Source: Vibrio tubiashii ATCC 19109 (GTDB taxonomy: Bacteria > Pseudomonadota > Gammaproteobacteria > Enterobacterales > Vibrionaceae). From it: DNA of 64,000 nucleotides. The stretch is taken from positions 124,001-188,000 of the forward strand of contig NZ_CP009356.1 in NCBI RefSeq assembly GCF_000772105.1, written 5' to 3'. Made by a program: the position numbers and the translations under genes. This document shows, in pieces, positions 16,911 through 31,200 of the stretch. The notes below the pieces were generated by a model. The model did not search any database, was not told where the DNA came from, and saw only the letters and a program-made list of their open reading frames with translations. The first letter of the stretch is position 1. Each line of letters opens with the position of its first letter.

Positions 16911-16935
16911 ACGGCGAGGCTTCGTGCCTCGCCGT
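16911..16935 (-). terminator. Terminator of the chemoreceptor gene
   Basis: ACGGCGAGGC (16911-16920) and GCCTCGCCGT (16926-16935) form a perfect 10-bp stem with a 5-nt loop. On the minus strand it ends in a run of eight Ts, 20 bp past the stop of the chemoreceptor gene. Confidence 0.88.
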
Positions 16936-16954
16936 TTGTGAATGCTGACCTTCT

Positions 16955-18841
16955 TTACGACAGTTTGAACGTTGCCACCTTGTCAGTCAGTTCTTGTGCT
17001 TGCCGTTTCAGCTTGATTGATTCTTGAGAGCTGTCTTGGGTATTAATAACAAGCTCATCAGCGACATCTTTGATAGAGACAATGTTTTGCGTGATCTCAC
17101 CAGTGACGTGTGTCTGCTCTTCAGCTGCTGTCGCAATTTGCGTTGCCATATCACTGATCAACGAAACCGCTTCATGAATTTCGCCCAACGCCTTCGTTGC
17201 TTGGTCAGCATCTGAGACCGACGTGGTGGCCAAATTAGAACTGCTATCCATTAAGCTCACCGCGCGCGTTGTGGTTTGTTGGAGCGTATCAATCGTTGCC
17301 TTGATCTCCTCGGTAGAGGCATGAGTGCGCTGTGATAGGACGCGAACTTCATCCGCCACCACGGCAAAACCGCGGCCTTGCTCACCCGCACGTGCAGCTT
17401 CAATGGCCGCGTTGAGAGCCAGCAGGTTCGTTTGCTCTGCAATGCCTTGAATGGTTGAGAGGACCGTTGAAATCTCTTGCGCGTGGCGATCCAACTCGCT
17501 AATAACGGAGCTCGCTTCTGAAAGCTCAGTGGCTAGGTTGTTAATGGATCCCTTAGTATGTTGAACTAAAGACTGTCCATCGTTCGTGCTCACCGTTGAC
17601 CCCTGAGCTGCGTGGGCAGTTTGCTCTGCGTGAGAGGCGATTTCTCGCGTAGCACTTGCTAACTCCGTCACCGCGGTTGCGACCATCGTGATCTCTTGCT
17701 GTTGTTGATGGATCTCTGACACCGCGCTGTTCGAACGCTGCGTGTTGTTGTCGGACTGTTCATTGATGAGGTGCGCTTGCTCACGAATATGACCGATCAA
17801 TTGTTGCAGGCTGCCCACAAAGATATTGAAATTGTGCGCCAAGTGACCTACCTCGTCACCACTTTCCACTTCAATACGCTGAGTCAGGTCACCACTACCA
17901 TTGGCTATCTGTTCTAATGCTTGAGACACGTTGTTTAACGGTCTAAATAGGATGCTACACAATAGGTTGAACAGAAGAGTACACACCACAACAACAATAG
18001 CGGTTGCTAACACTTGCCCCCATACCGCATCAAACAAAGGCGCGACCAAGGAACCATAGTTGATAATGGTCACTGTTGTGAGTGCTGTCCCATCAATTTG
18101 CTGAGCATACAGAACATACTCTTCTCCACCGATTAAAATCGACTCATCGTGACCACTACGTGCAGCGTTTTGAATCGTGTTAAAATCCAAACCTAGCTGA
18201 CTAACGGATTGGTTGAGAAGCTTAGTATCCTTATGAGTAAAGATATTACCTTTCTCATTGGCAATGAACATGTAACCGTCACCCGGAAGGATCACTTTGT
18301 CCATGCTGTTTAGAATATCAGTGATCTCAACATCCGCCCCCAGTACCACTTGTTGACCATGTAGCGTGAGCGCCTTGCCCAGTGAGACCACGTTGGCGCC
18401 AGTCGCGGCGGCCACGGTTGGGTTATCCATAAAGACTTTGCTAGGGTCTGCGACAGCATTGATGTACCAGCCCCACTGACGCGGATCATCATTCCCCGGC
18501 GGGAGCACAACGCCATTCGCATTGTCTTGACTGCCATCTGGGTAGGCTAAGAATACATTGTCGAACGCCGCCGAGTGACGGACTTGTTGGAGATGCGTAA
18601 CAATGGCGGCCTTATCGACATTTTGAGACAGTGAAGTCAAGGCTCGCTCTTTTGATAGTAACCAGTCCGTTACGTATTGATTGTAAGAGGCTGTTGTACT
18701 CTCAAGGCGCTGTTCAACCTCTGCATCCATACGACTTAGGGAAGCGTTAAATGAAAGCGCTTCGACCAATAATCCCCCGATGATAATGGCCGCACTCGCT
18801 GAGATCGCGAGTTTGTTTTTAAGTGATAGTTTCTTAAACAT
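16955..18841 (-). CDS. Methyl-accepting chemotaxis protein with dCACHE-type sensor
   Basis: This is a 628-residue chemoreceptor. A membrane helix lies at about residues 12-33, a periplasmic dCACHE-type ligand domain at about 35-270 (includes [35 protein letters not shown] and [20 protein letters not shown]), the second helix at about 275-300 ([20 protein letters not shown]), then HAMP ([24 protein letters not shown]) and the signalling domain. The hairpin tip [32 protein letters not shown] is split over the usual conserved positions. No C-terminal CheR-docking pentapeptide is present. I chose the Met at 18841 ([10 protein letters not shown]), because the longer frame to 18916 adds residues that precede a normal membrane anchor. 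CACHE domains usually bind amino acids, amines or organic acids; the ligand is not predictable here. Confidence 0.9.
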   Translation of the reverse strand: MFKKLSLKNKLAISASAAIIIGGLLVEALSFNASLSRMDAEVEQRLESTTASYNQYVTDWLLSKERALTSLSQNVDKAAIVTHLQQVRHSAAFDNVFLAYPDGSQDNANGVVLPPGNDDPRQWGWYINAVADPSKVFMDNPTVAAATGANVVSLGKALTLHGQQVVLGADVEITDILNSMDKVILPGDGYMFIANEKGNIFTHKDTKLLNQSVSQLGLDFNTIQNAARSGHDESILIGGEEYVLYAQQIDGTALTTVTIINYGSLVAPLFDAVWGQVLATAIVVVVCTLLFNLLCSILFRPLNNVSQALEQIANGSGDLTQRIEVESGDEVGHLAHNFNIFVGSLQQLIGHIREQAHLINEQSDNNTQRSNSAVSEIHQQQQEITMVATAVTELASATREIASHAEQTAHAAQGSTVSTNDGQSLVQHTKGSINNLATELSEASSVISELDRHAQEISTVLSTIQGIAEQTNLLALNAAIEAARAGEQGRGFAVVADEVRVLSQRTHASTEEIKATIDTLQQTTTRAVSLMDSSSNLATTSVSDADQATKALGEIHEAVSLISDMATQIATAAEEQTHVTGEITQNIVSIKDVADELVINTQDSSQESIKLKRQAQELTDKVATFKLS

Positions 18842-19272
18842 TGAAAACCTTATTATTGTGTCGTGTTCAGTTCTAAATGGAGCAAACGATAAAGTGGCGC
18901 AGATACAATTTCTCATCGTGAGTTAAATAATAATCGAAGTCTAGTGATTCAAAGTTGCAGAACTCAAATATTCACCACGACGTCACTAAATGCAGTCCAA
19001 TTCATAGAATATATATGTTGTGCTATCGTAAAAACCACCAATGGCCTTCACTCTACCTCCATGACAATTTTATCGATACGAGGCGTTGACTAAGTCTGCG
19101 CATGATCACTCATATGGTTAACCATTTTCATCCAGTTATATGCTCTGATACACGCAGCGGTATCTCCTTCTCGTTCTCAAATTTTTTCTTTAAAAATTAT
19201 TCAATTAGCTAGCGAAACCCCTATCTGTGTATTTTACTTAAGAAAGTGCAACCAAGATTCACGGATGAAAAG
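18842..19272. other. Divergent intergenic region, chemoreceptor / giant adhesin
   Basis: This is a 431-bp AT-rich spacer between divergent genes. It must hold both promoters. No clear palindrome, terminator or small gene is visible. A GTG start at 19246 would extend the adhesin by 9 residues but lacks a spaced ribosome binding site. Confidence 0.5.
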
Positions 19273-22200
19273 ATGGCTAACAAAAATAACGTCAAAATCA
19301 ATAATAAAAATACACAAATAAAGAACAAGCAAAGTGATGAGAGAAAACAAAAGAAACTCAGACTGCATTCGCATCTCAAGGTTAACATTCCCCTTTTTCA
19401 ATCTCTGATGATGATCTTGCCATCACTGGCTAAGCACGTAGACGCTTCTGAGGGTTCAGACAATCTTAGCGATGAAAAAGAACTAGCAACGACAAGCAGT
19501 ATCACAAACAAAAACATCGTTGATCACCATGCAAAGACCGCCTCTTTAGAGGCGGCTCATCAAAGTAATCCAACAAATGAAAACCACGCAAGCGCTCATT
19601 CAGATGTAAATCAGGCTCTCCATGAGACAAGCACTCATTTAGTCCCTTCCCATCACTTATCGACGCTTTCTCATCCACAAGTTCACTATATTCCTTCGGT
19701 CTCTATACCAACCATTTCAGCGGGAAGTAACGGTCAGCCAACTCATTCAAACACGCCCGCTAAGCCAACTTCGCCGGTTACCTTTATTCCAGAAATAATA
19801 AAGGGGACATACGGAGAACTGCATGTCGATGTAAATGGACAATACACATTTGTATTAAACCCCAAATCGCCTCAATACATTCTGTTGAATCAGCACCAAC
19901 AAGGGACTGATCATTTTGTGTTACATCTATCCAACGGCTCGAGCATCATTGTTCAAATACCGGTTACAGGTCAGCAAGACACGCCAAGTATTTCCGGAGA
20001 CTTAACCGGCGTCGTCACCGAAGATCACAACATTGATTCACAAGGTTTGTTGCACGCAAATGGCAAAATTGATGTCATAGACCCAGATCAAGGCGAGAGT
20101 TCAGTGAAGCCTGATGTCATCCCCGGGAACTATGGGGTGTTAACCATTGATGCTGACGGTCACTGGCAATATCAAGTTAATAATTCTCTTTCGAATGTTC
20201 AAGCGTTAACCGGGGCCACTTCACTGCATGAAAGTTTCACGATTTACACTAAAGACGGCACACCGCAAACAATCGATATGACGATCGGTGGCAACGATGA
20301 CAATGCGGTCATTACCGGAGTAGACGTAGGCTCGGTCATAGAAGATCTAACAACACAAGTACAAGGCCAGCTTGCGGTAACAGACCCAGACCTTGGAGAA
20401 GACCATTTTCAAGCTTCTCAAGTTAAGGGCCATCTGGGCACATTAACCATCACCAAAGACGGGGCATGGACTTACGTTCTAGATAATACGAACCCAACCG
20501 TGCAAGCCTTAGGTAAAGGCTCGACGGCTACTGATACGATTACCGTTCATTCGGCGGATGGCACATCGCATCAAGTGACGATTTCCATAAACGGCACAAA
20601 CGACAAAGCCGTGATTGGGGGTACTAGCTCAGGCGCAGTAACGGAAGAAACTCAACAGAAAACAACCGGCACATTGACGATTGCTGACGTTGATACTGGT
20701 GAAGCGCACTTCTCCAATACCGATGTTGCTGGTGCTTTAGGTACGCTCCACCTCAAAGATAGTGGGGCTTGGAGCTACGATCTAGATAACACCAATTCAA
20801 AAGTGCAAGCCTTAGGCAAAGGCGCGACTGCCACCGATACGATTACCATTCATTCGGCAGATGGTACGCCGTATCACATTACCGTCACCATTAACGGTAC
20901 CAATGACAAAGCCGTAATTGGTGGCACGAGCTCCGGCGCAGTAACGGAAGAATCTCAACTGCAAACATCCGGCACATTGACGATTACTGACGTCGATACT
21001 GGTGAAGCACATTTTTCCAATGCCGATGTTGCCGGTTCCCTCGGCACGCTTCATATGACCGACTCAGGTCAATGGACTTACCATCTGGATAACACGAACC
21101 CAACCGTGCAAGCCTTGGGTAAAGGCTCGACGGCTACTGATACGATTACCATTCATTCGGCAGATGGTACGCCGCATCAAATCACAATCACCATTAACGG
21201 TACCAATGACCGTCCTATTGTGTCCGGAACCTCTAGTGGTGCCGTCATCGAACAGGGCTTGAATACGGCAGGAACTCCTGATGCGACTGGGAGTTTAACC
21301 GCAACTGATTTAGATAAATCCGACACCATTACGTGGGCAATCAATCAACCGCAAGGCCACTTGGGAACGCTGTCGATTGATCAGAATGGACATTGGCACT
21401 ATCAGCTAGACAATTCGACCGGCGGTACCGCGGATAAGCTCGCGGCTGGTGAACATCAGTCTGAATCATTCTGGATCACCGCTACCGATTCAGCTGGAGC
21501 GACAGTCCCTCATAAAGTGGTTATCGATGTGCAAGGTAGCAATGACAAACCAATCGTCAGTGCGTGGACTCAGCTCCCTGCGGGAAAAGAGGACCAACCT
21601 GTAACCATCAAGGCTTCTGACTTACTGACACATGCTAGCGATGTGGATAGTAGCGATGTATTGCATGTGACGAATCTGCAAGCCACACACGGCAGCCTGA
21701 CTGACAACAAAGACGGCACTTATACCTTCACGCCAGACAAAGATTTCAATGGCGAAATTCGACTCACCTATGATGTAGTTGACGGCCACGGTGGTAGCGT
21801 CAGTACTCAAGCTAAGTTCGATCTTACTGCCGCTCCAGATAACGCGATTATTACCGACGCACAAATCAATGCAGGCTTACGGGGAGTAACTGAAGATCGA
21901 GGCTATATAGATACCCACTACCAATTGCATTACGACGGCAAATTAAACATCCAAGACCCTGATGCGGGAGAAGCTCAGTTTGATCCAAATATTGGTCCGC
22001 AAACCTATCAAGGTATTGGCTACGACACCAAACTGGGTGGACACATACTGCTCATGCGCGACGGTCACTATACCTATACGCTCGACAACCGCAATATACA
22101 AAACTTAGCGCAAGGGGAAGTGAAACACGATTCAGCCGTTATACGCTCAGCAGATGGCACAACGCATACGATAGAGCTCACGGTTCATGGTACCAACGAT

Positions 22201-25200
22201 GCCCCAACGATCAATGCACAGTCGCACTCAGTGACTGAAGGTGGAAGCGTGCTAAATGGACAAATGGTTGGCCACGATATTGATACAGGCGCAACACTCA
22301 CGTATTCCATAGCTAACCCCGTTGATGGACTGACTTTTAATGTGGATGGTAGTTACAGTTTCAATCCATCGAATGCAAGCTATAACCACCTTCCTCAAGG
22401 TAAGTCTCATACTCTAACCATTCCTGTCACCGTTACGGATGAACATGGTGCAACCTCGACACAAAATCTAGAGATTGTCGTCACTGGCACCAATGACGCC
22501 GCCAAGGTATCAGGTGTCGATACGGGCAGCGTGCACGAAAACCAAGCTGGTCAGGATATGTCACCTGACTATGCGCAACCTGGTATGTCTAAAATCAGTC
22601 ATGATGGACTTATGACAAGCGGTCAGTTATCCATTATCGACCCTGATTCTGGTGAAGCAGGATTTGATACTAAGGGCGGACTTTACTCTTATCATGGTCA
22701 GTATGGACACCTGTTACTTCGCGAGGACGGTCACTGGGACTATAAAGTTGCCGCAGGTCAGACTGACTGGCTAAGACAGGGAGCGAGCACCACCGTGGGA
22801 ACAACCATAGACAAGTTAGGCGCGGGGGAAACGCTGACTGACACCATTACCATTCAAACCAAAGATGGCACCAGTCACGACATAATAATCACCATTCACG
22901 GTGACAACGATGCGCCTTATGTTTCTGGCGAAGTACAACTAAACTCTGGCAAAGAAGACCTGCCACAGATCATCACTCAGGCAGAGCTACTCGCTAACAG
23001 TATCGATGTTGATCACAACGATATCGGTCAATTAAATGTGGCTAACCTCTACGCAAATCATGGTTCTATTCTGGACAACAAAGACGGAACTTATACTTTC
23101 ACCCCAGATAGAGACTACAACGGAAAAGTACACTTCACCTACGATGTGAAAGACGCTCATTCGGGTGTGACGCATACGGGAGCAACTATGCACTTGGCGC
23201 CCGTGGGTGACGCAGCAACAATCTCCGGAACTGATTCTGGTTCAATTACGGAAGATAGGCACGTTTCCCCCGATTCGATGCATCATATTCAAGTGACCGG
23301 AAGCCTTTCTATATCCGATCCAGATGCTGGTGAAGATCACTTTCGCGCGACGAGTGCATTTGGGCATGAAAGAGCGATCAGTGACCCCTTCCAGGGGGAC
23401 ATGCACATAAGCCGATATGGCAACTGGGATTACGTTTTGGCAAATGGTAACCCTGCGGTACAAGCCCTAAAGCAAGGTGAAACCAAAGATGTTATCTACG
23501 AGGTCTACTCTGCTGATGGCACACCTCACCACATTACCATTACCGTCACGGGTACTAATGATGCTCCGACAGTATCATCGACCGTCACATTGGCTGCGGG
23601 AAACGAAGATACGACCATGATCTTGCAGGTTTCCGACCTGCTGGCTCATGCGAGTGATGTGGATCATGGTGCACATCTGAGTATACATAATTTGTCTGCC
23701 GATCACGGCCAAATTACTGACAACCATGATGGCACTTTTCGTTTTACACCTGACAAGGACTACAACGGGCTAGTTCAGTTTAGTTACCAAGTGCAGGATG
23801 AACATGGAGCGTCTGCACCACAAAGTGCCTCAATGGATTTGTCCGCCGTAAGTGATGCTGCTCTGATCACTGGCCGCGACACTGGAGATGTTCATGAAGG
23901 ACATGGCTATACTGCACCAGACGGCAGTGTGTCCGTTGGCAGTGTTGATGATCGTTCACCTGACCATACGCGCGGAAACATCGGGAAACTGTGGAATGAT
24001 GAAATCCACACTGATGGCCACTTGAACATCGTTGATCCAGACTCTGGTGAAAACCATGCTCAAACGGGCACTTACCAAGGTACACACGGACATGTGATTC
24101 TCCAGAGTAACGGAGATTGGAGCTACTACGCTTCCATAGGTCAAGATGCAACGGGTAGAAAAATTGATCATCTCGGTCAAGGTGAGTCAATAACGGATAC
24201 CGTCACCGTCAAATCGGCTGATGGTACCACTCACGACATTCATATCACCATTCATGGCGACAATGACCGCCCGTACTGCTCTTCAGAAGTTCAGCTCAAC
24301 AGCGGAAAAGAAGATCTCGCACAAACCATCACCACAACTGAGTTGCTTGCAAATACTGTCGATGTGGATACTAACGATGCCGGGCACCTCTCTATCGCAA
24401 ATCTGCATGCGGATCACGGCACTCTCGTCGACAACAAAGATGGTACATTTACCTTCACTCCAGACCATAATTTCAACGGTAAAGTGCATTTCACTTATGA
24501 CGTCAAAGATGCTCATGGTGGCGTTACTCACACTGGCGCGTCTACCACGCTGTTACCGAGCAATGATGCTGCCACACTGCAACCGACACTCGCCTCCAAC
24601 TTTGTCACTGAAGAGCATCTAAAATCGGGGACAAGCGCCAATGAGTTATGGTCAGGTTGGAAAAACCTCGATATTCAGGATATTGACTCGCCATCGGAAG
24701 CAAAAGTTACTCAAATAGAGGTCAATGGCGTTAAGCATACGGTACCAGCAAACTTCGCGATGAATCTTGCAGGCGTCCACGGGACCTTCAACTTCACTCA
24801 TTCAACCGATGGCCACGACAAATGGAGCTACAGTGCGGATAATAGTCACGTTGAAGTTCAATCACTGAGTCATGGCGATTCTCTGACTGATACGATCACT
24901 TTGATCACCGCAGATGGCACACGAATCCCGCTGACAGCCAAAATCTTAGGCACTGATGATCATGTGATTATTGATACGCCTGACGCTTTAACCGCCGCAT
25001 TAGGAACGGCTGTTGAGGACAAGGTTACCTCTATTTCAGGCACCTTACTCGCACACGATTCCGACGGTAAAGATTCCGTCACCTTTACCACAGGTAACTC
25101 TGTTGGCGCTTACGGTACGTTTCATGTGGATAGCAATGGGCAATGGCATTATGACCTAGACCACTCAAAGGCCAATGCGCTACAACAAGGTGAGACCAAG

Positions 25201-28200
25201 GCAGAAGGCTTTGATATCACAGCGATATCGACTGACGGCTCAACCGCAACCAAACATATTGAAGTGCTCGTTCAAGGGAGTAATGACAAGGCAACGATAT
25301 CCGTTACCTCAAACCCTGATGTGTATGAAGATCGCTCTTCAACGCCTGTCGAGATCATATCTGGTAAACTGAGTGCCCTCGATCCTGACCATGACCAATC
25401 AGCATTCTCAACGGATGTGGGCAAACGCCATGACCCATTTAACAGTGGCGTGCACGGTGGTCTTCACATTTCCAAAGATGGCTCCTGGACCTATACCGTT
25501 AACAACAGCCAAATTCAGCAATTAGCTGCTGGGCAAGAGGAGCATGTCCAATACAACGTACATACTGTTGGCGGTGATTATCATGTTATTGATATTAAGA
25601 TCGTAGGAACCAACGATATACCAACCGTATCCGCAACCACTCTTGCCCATGGCACGGAAGATACACACTATCAAATGCAGGCGAGTCAATTCGGTTTCAC
25701 TGATGTCGACACTGGCGATACGCTGCACTCAATCGCGATCACTGACCTGCCGCCAGCGACTCAAGGTAAGTTTGTACTCGATGGAAACGATATCACTGCT
25801 GGTCAAAGTATCGCGACTGCCGATATCGCCAAACTCCAGTTTGTCCCAGCCACTGACTTTAATGGTGATGTTCAATTTAGATTCACGGTTAATGACGGAC
25901 ATGCTAGCTCTGCAGAAGCAACTAACACATTACATATCGACGCAGTTGGAGATGCTGCAACCATATCAGGTGTAGACACAGGTAGCGTCACCGAAGATAG
26001 AAATGTCCACCCTTCAGTACAAGGCAACTACTCTAATAAATTAGAAGCTCAGGGACACCTTACGGCCATCGACCCAGATGCGGGAGAATCAGGCTTTGAT
26101 TACCACACGCTGATCAGCGCTCCCTCACACCCTAACTGGGCATCTTACCGATCCGCACTTGGTGGTGAGTTAGAAATCGATCAACAAGGAAGATGGCACT
26201 ATTACATCGATAATCGTAAATCTGAAGTTCAAAATTTAGGCGCAGGTGAAACGCTCACGGATACCGTCACTATCCAATCTAAAGATGGTACGCCACATGT
26301 GATTACTCTCACTATTAATGGCACCAATGATGACCCCGTTTTATCGGTAGCCCAAACCACTCCAACAACGGGCACGCTGACCGAAACTGATGTTGACGCG
26401 AACGACACTCATACCTTCTCTGTCGTCAATTCAACAGGTCAATTCGGTTCGCTATCGGTCGACCCAGATTCAGGCGCGTATGTGTATATAGCCAACGGTT
26501 CGGTTGCTGGGATGAGTTACAACGCGGCGACACACACATATCACGGCACCGATGTGTTTGAAGTCAAAGTGGCTGACAATCACGGTGGTGAGTCGTCAAA
26601 GTTCATCACCTTTGATGCCAACGGTCATGTTTCAGTTGTGCCAGGGCAATCACCGACGATTTCCACCTCTGTGCCTTCCAACCCACTGGTAACGACCACG
26701 CAACCAAGTTTACCAGCAGGGACAAACACTCCGCCAAATAATGCAGTCACCGTCGACTTAGCGGCGTCTAGTGATACTGGTACTTCCGATACCGATAACC
26801 TCACGAAAGACAGTACTCCAACAATCACCGGGCACACGGATATTCCTTACTCACAAGTCACCATCTATGATGCCTCTACACCTATTGGGCATGCGATGTC
26901 TGATGGCTCGGGACAATATAGTGTGGCGGTGAGCAGCTTATCGAATGGCGATCATAATCTTTCTGCCAAAGCCTTAGCGCCTTCTTCAGTTTTACCAGCA
27001 ACATCTTCCATTCTTTCATTGCATGTTGATACTGCAATCGCGCCGCTACAAGTCTCATTAACCCACGATACAGGAAACAATTTATCTGATTTGATTACTA
27101 GCGATGGTTCATTGACTATCACTGGACAAGAGACAGGCGCAACCGTTGAATACTCGACCGACAACGGACACACATGGACATCGAGTTTCACCCCGCAACA
27201 AGGCTCAAATACGGTTAGCGTGAGACAAACCGACGTTGCAGGAAATGTATCCGCGAGCAGTTCGTTAACCTTCACTCTAGATAATACCGCCACAGCACCA
27301 AGCGTTTCCCTTACCTCAGATTCAGGGCGTTCCTCTTCAGATAATATGACTAACGTTGGAGATCTGAGCATTGGCGGCATCGAGCAAGGCGCAACAGTAG
27401 AATACTCCACCGACAATGGTGTGCATTGGCGTACTCAGTTCACTCCAAATGAGGGTGTTAATAACGTTCAAGTGAGACAGACTGATGTGGCGGGTAACGT
27501 ATCTCCTTCTACATCGCTCACCTACACCTTAGACACTCAAACCGACATACGTGTCAATTCCGCTCAGGTAGACCAACATGGTCAGGGCATGATGGTGCAA
27601 GTGTACTTACCTAAGGATTCAGAAGTCACGCTTCTCGAAATTACCAGTGACGGCGGTGGCGCGCCTCTGCTTGTCGACCTGAAAACGGTGCAGAGACAAG
27701 GGACGGGGACAAGTGTTAGTCACCCTGACCATCAATATCAAGAGTTTGTTGGCATAGACTTATCTTCGTTACCGGATGGTCATTTAACAATTCGAGTCGC
27801 AGGCACAGATGCTGCAGGCAATACCGTCACTGCTCAATCATCAGCAAGTTCGAATTATGTATTAGACACAGCCGCTAGCGTTAGCGATGATAGCAACACA
27901 GCCGTTGAAGACTCAACGACACCAGTCTCAGGCAACCTACTAAGCAACGATGCTGATGCGACTACTGTTACCACAACAGGTGACATTCAGGGTACTTACG
28001 GGACATTCCATTTAAGTTCAGACGGTCGTTACACTTACACCTTAAACAACCAACTGAGCGTAATTCAGCAGCTCGATTCTACCTCATCACCTCTCGTCGA
28101 TAGTATCGCCTACACTGCGCGCGACAACCATGGCAACCAAGCGACAGCGCATCTTGCGATATCCATCCAAGGCACCGACGATAACCATGCTCCCGTCGTC

Positions 28201-31200
28201 ACTGCCCATTCCGTTTCAACGGATGAGGATACAACTCATACTTTTTCTACCGCCGAATTTGGCTATACCGATCAAGATGGCGATGCCCTTCACTTCATCA
28301 CCGTTGGCCAATTGCCTGCAAATGGTTTATTGCTTCTCAATGGCAAAGCGGTAACCACCAACCAGCAAATCAGTAAAGCTGACTTAGACGCCGGTCATTT
28401 GACCTTCACTCCAATCCACAACGAAAACGGTGCCAACTATGCGCACTTTACGTTTACTGCCAATGATGGCCAACAAGATTCAGCAAGTGCGACAATGACA
28501 TTGAACGTCAATGCAGTGAATGACGCCGCTACATTTACAGGTGATGCAGGTAGTATTACTGAAGACACAAGCCTTCACCACAATGTGCATGTTACAGGAG
28601 CATCACCTATAACAAATGCCCTTGAATGTACTGGCCACCTAGTTGTATCTGATGTCGATGGTCAAGGGGAAGCGGCATTGGACCTCAATGGTCAACAATA
28701 TCTAAATCATAATGGAAGCTATGGACATTTTACTGTTTCAAGCCATGGCACATGGGCTTATGTTGCAGACAATGACAATCAACAGGTCCAAGATCTCGAT
28801 AACGGTCAGACACTCACAGACAGCGTTGAAGTAACCTCTAAGGATGGCACCAAACACTCTATTACAGTGACGATTAACGGTACGACCGATAAACCTGTAT
28901 TACATAGCCTGAGCGATTCAGGCGTCCAACATAGTGGCCCAATTGAAGGCAATCTCTTATCTGGTATCGGCACTCATGAAGGCGCGAGTGGAGCAGCGAC
29001 AGACACCGACTCCAATGCACACTTAGTGTTGCAAGATATCCAAGTCAAAGACCCTGTTTCAGGCTATGTAACGGTAACGCCTGGGCATCCACACACGATG
29101 GTGGGTATTGGGACATTGGCCATTGAAGCAAATGGTCACTATACCTTTACACCAGAGGCAGGGTTTACAGGGACGGTACCAAGCATGGTCTACCGTGTTG
29201 GAGATGATGGCGGCAACCCTAGAGGCGACTCTGCTCAAAACCGACTCACTATTGACGTGACACCACCAGCGCAACATGCCCCTACTGTGATTCCTCAATC
29301 CATAAGCAGTGATGAGGATCAGGTTCATACCTTTACTACCGCAGAATTTGGCTACAGTGACGCAGACCAGGATGCTTTAGTTCATATCACTATCACCCAG
29401 TTACCCGCTCATGGCCTATTAATGTTGAATGGCGCAGTGGTGACCACTAATCAGCAAATATCGAAAGCAGATTTGGACGCTGGACATCTTACTTTCACGC
29501 CGGTTCACGATCAGAGTGGCATGAACTACGCCAATATTGAATTTACAGCAAATGACGGCCACCAAGATTCCGCAAGCGCGACAATGATTCTAAACGTCAA
29601 TGCAGTGAATGACGATCCAACAGTGGGTTCCAACTTCAAGAGCTCTCCCGAAGATACGCCTTTGCGCTTCACTAAAGCCGATTTCAAATACGACGATGTC
29701 GATGGTGATGCAATGAGTCATATCACCATCACTAATGTGGCACACGGAACCCTGAGTTTACATGGGCACAGCGTGAGTGTTGGCGATGACATTCCCGCTG
29801 CGGACATTTCTTCATTGGTCTTCACTCCAACACCAAACTACTCTAGCGCAGGTCTAAATGGATTAGGAGCCGTTCAGTTTACCGCCAACGATGGGCATGT
29901 AGACTCAAAAGAAGGCTCCATATTCATTAATGTCGCCCCTGTAAATGATCCTGCCACATTTACCGGTGATTCCACTGGTCAAGCTCTAGAAGATACGCAT
30001 ACCCAAATCACAGGCACATTAAATGTGACCGATCCTGATGGCACTCAAGGGTTTATTGAAGTCACCGGCGGAGCTGGGATTGTGGGAAGTAAAGGATACG
30101 GTCATGCCCACATCGACAGCAATGGGCACTGGACTTACAATCTCTACAACCACCACGCGCTTGTTCAGCAGTTAAAACAAGGACAAACTGAAACCGAGAC
30201 GATCACTGTACAAGCCAAAGATGGTACAACTCACGATATTACTATCACAATTACCGGCACTAACGATGCTCCCACAGTATCAGAGCATTCCCCAGGTAGT
30301 AGCCACTCAGTAAGTGAAAACACTAACCCGAACGCTAGCGGACAGCTTGATATCAATGACGTTGATGGTGATGCTGTTAGTGTGACTGTAGACCCAAGCC
30401 ATAATGCTCAATTTGGCCAGGTTCAATTGGATCCCCACACCAACACTTGGACCTATCACCTCAACAATAGCAACCCGAAAGTCGATGCTCTTAATGATGG
30501 AGAGACACTTCAAGACACCTTCACCTTGCTGGTTGATGATGGTCATGGTGGGCAGACAAGCCAACAAATCACCATGACGATAAATGGTCATACTGACCCT
30601 GTGCCTTATACACCACCAACCATTAGTGTCACTGTCGATACCAGAAATGCTCACCATGTGACGGCTGGTATTACCGCAAGCACCGTACAAGCTTATGCGC
30701 ACTCTATTGGACAACATGCAACTATGGCTAGCGGTCATCATGAAATAAAGGGTCATGGACATAGCGATATCATCATCGTCCAAGGTCGACTCAACGAAGA
30801 GGCGGAGCTGGAAGGCGGTAATGATATTCTTTATATCGGTGGAAGACTGACAGACAAAGAAATCGAGGGGGGGCATGGCAGCGACACCCTCATTTTAGGT
30901 GCCTACACCCGCAACAACGCGCCACGCTTACATGATCATGGAGAGAAGATAAGTGATGGACATGAAGAGATGGAATTGGAAGATATCGAAAACATCATTC
31001 TTGGAGATGGTACAGTACTGAAAGGTCACTTGCCACCGAACTTCCCTCTCGCCACCCACGATCACTATGAAGTGCCCGTAAATATCCAAGCCCATTTGTC
31101 TTCCAGTGATGAATCGGTTTCAAGTATTCGACTCACCCACCTACAACAAGGGCTAACCCTGAAAAGCAATGGGCATAACATCAACGTTAATGGGGATGGT

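Noticed and set aside
30700..31000. RTX calcium-binding nonapeptide array at the adhesin C-terminus
   Set aside because: Only isolated GGNDxL-like pieces occur (EGGNDILYIGG, GGHGSDTLILG); there is no tandem GGxGxDxUx series.
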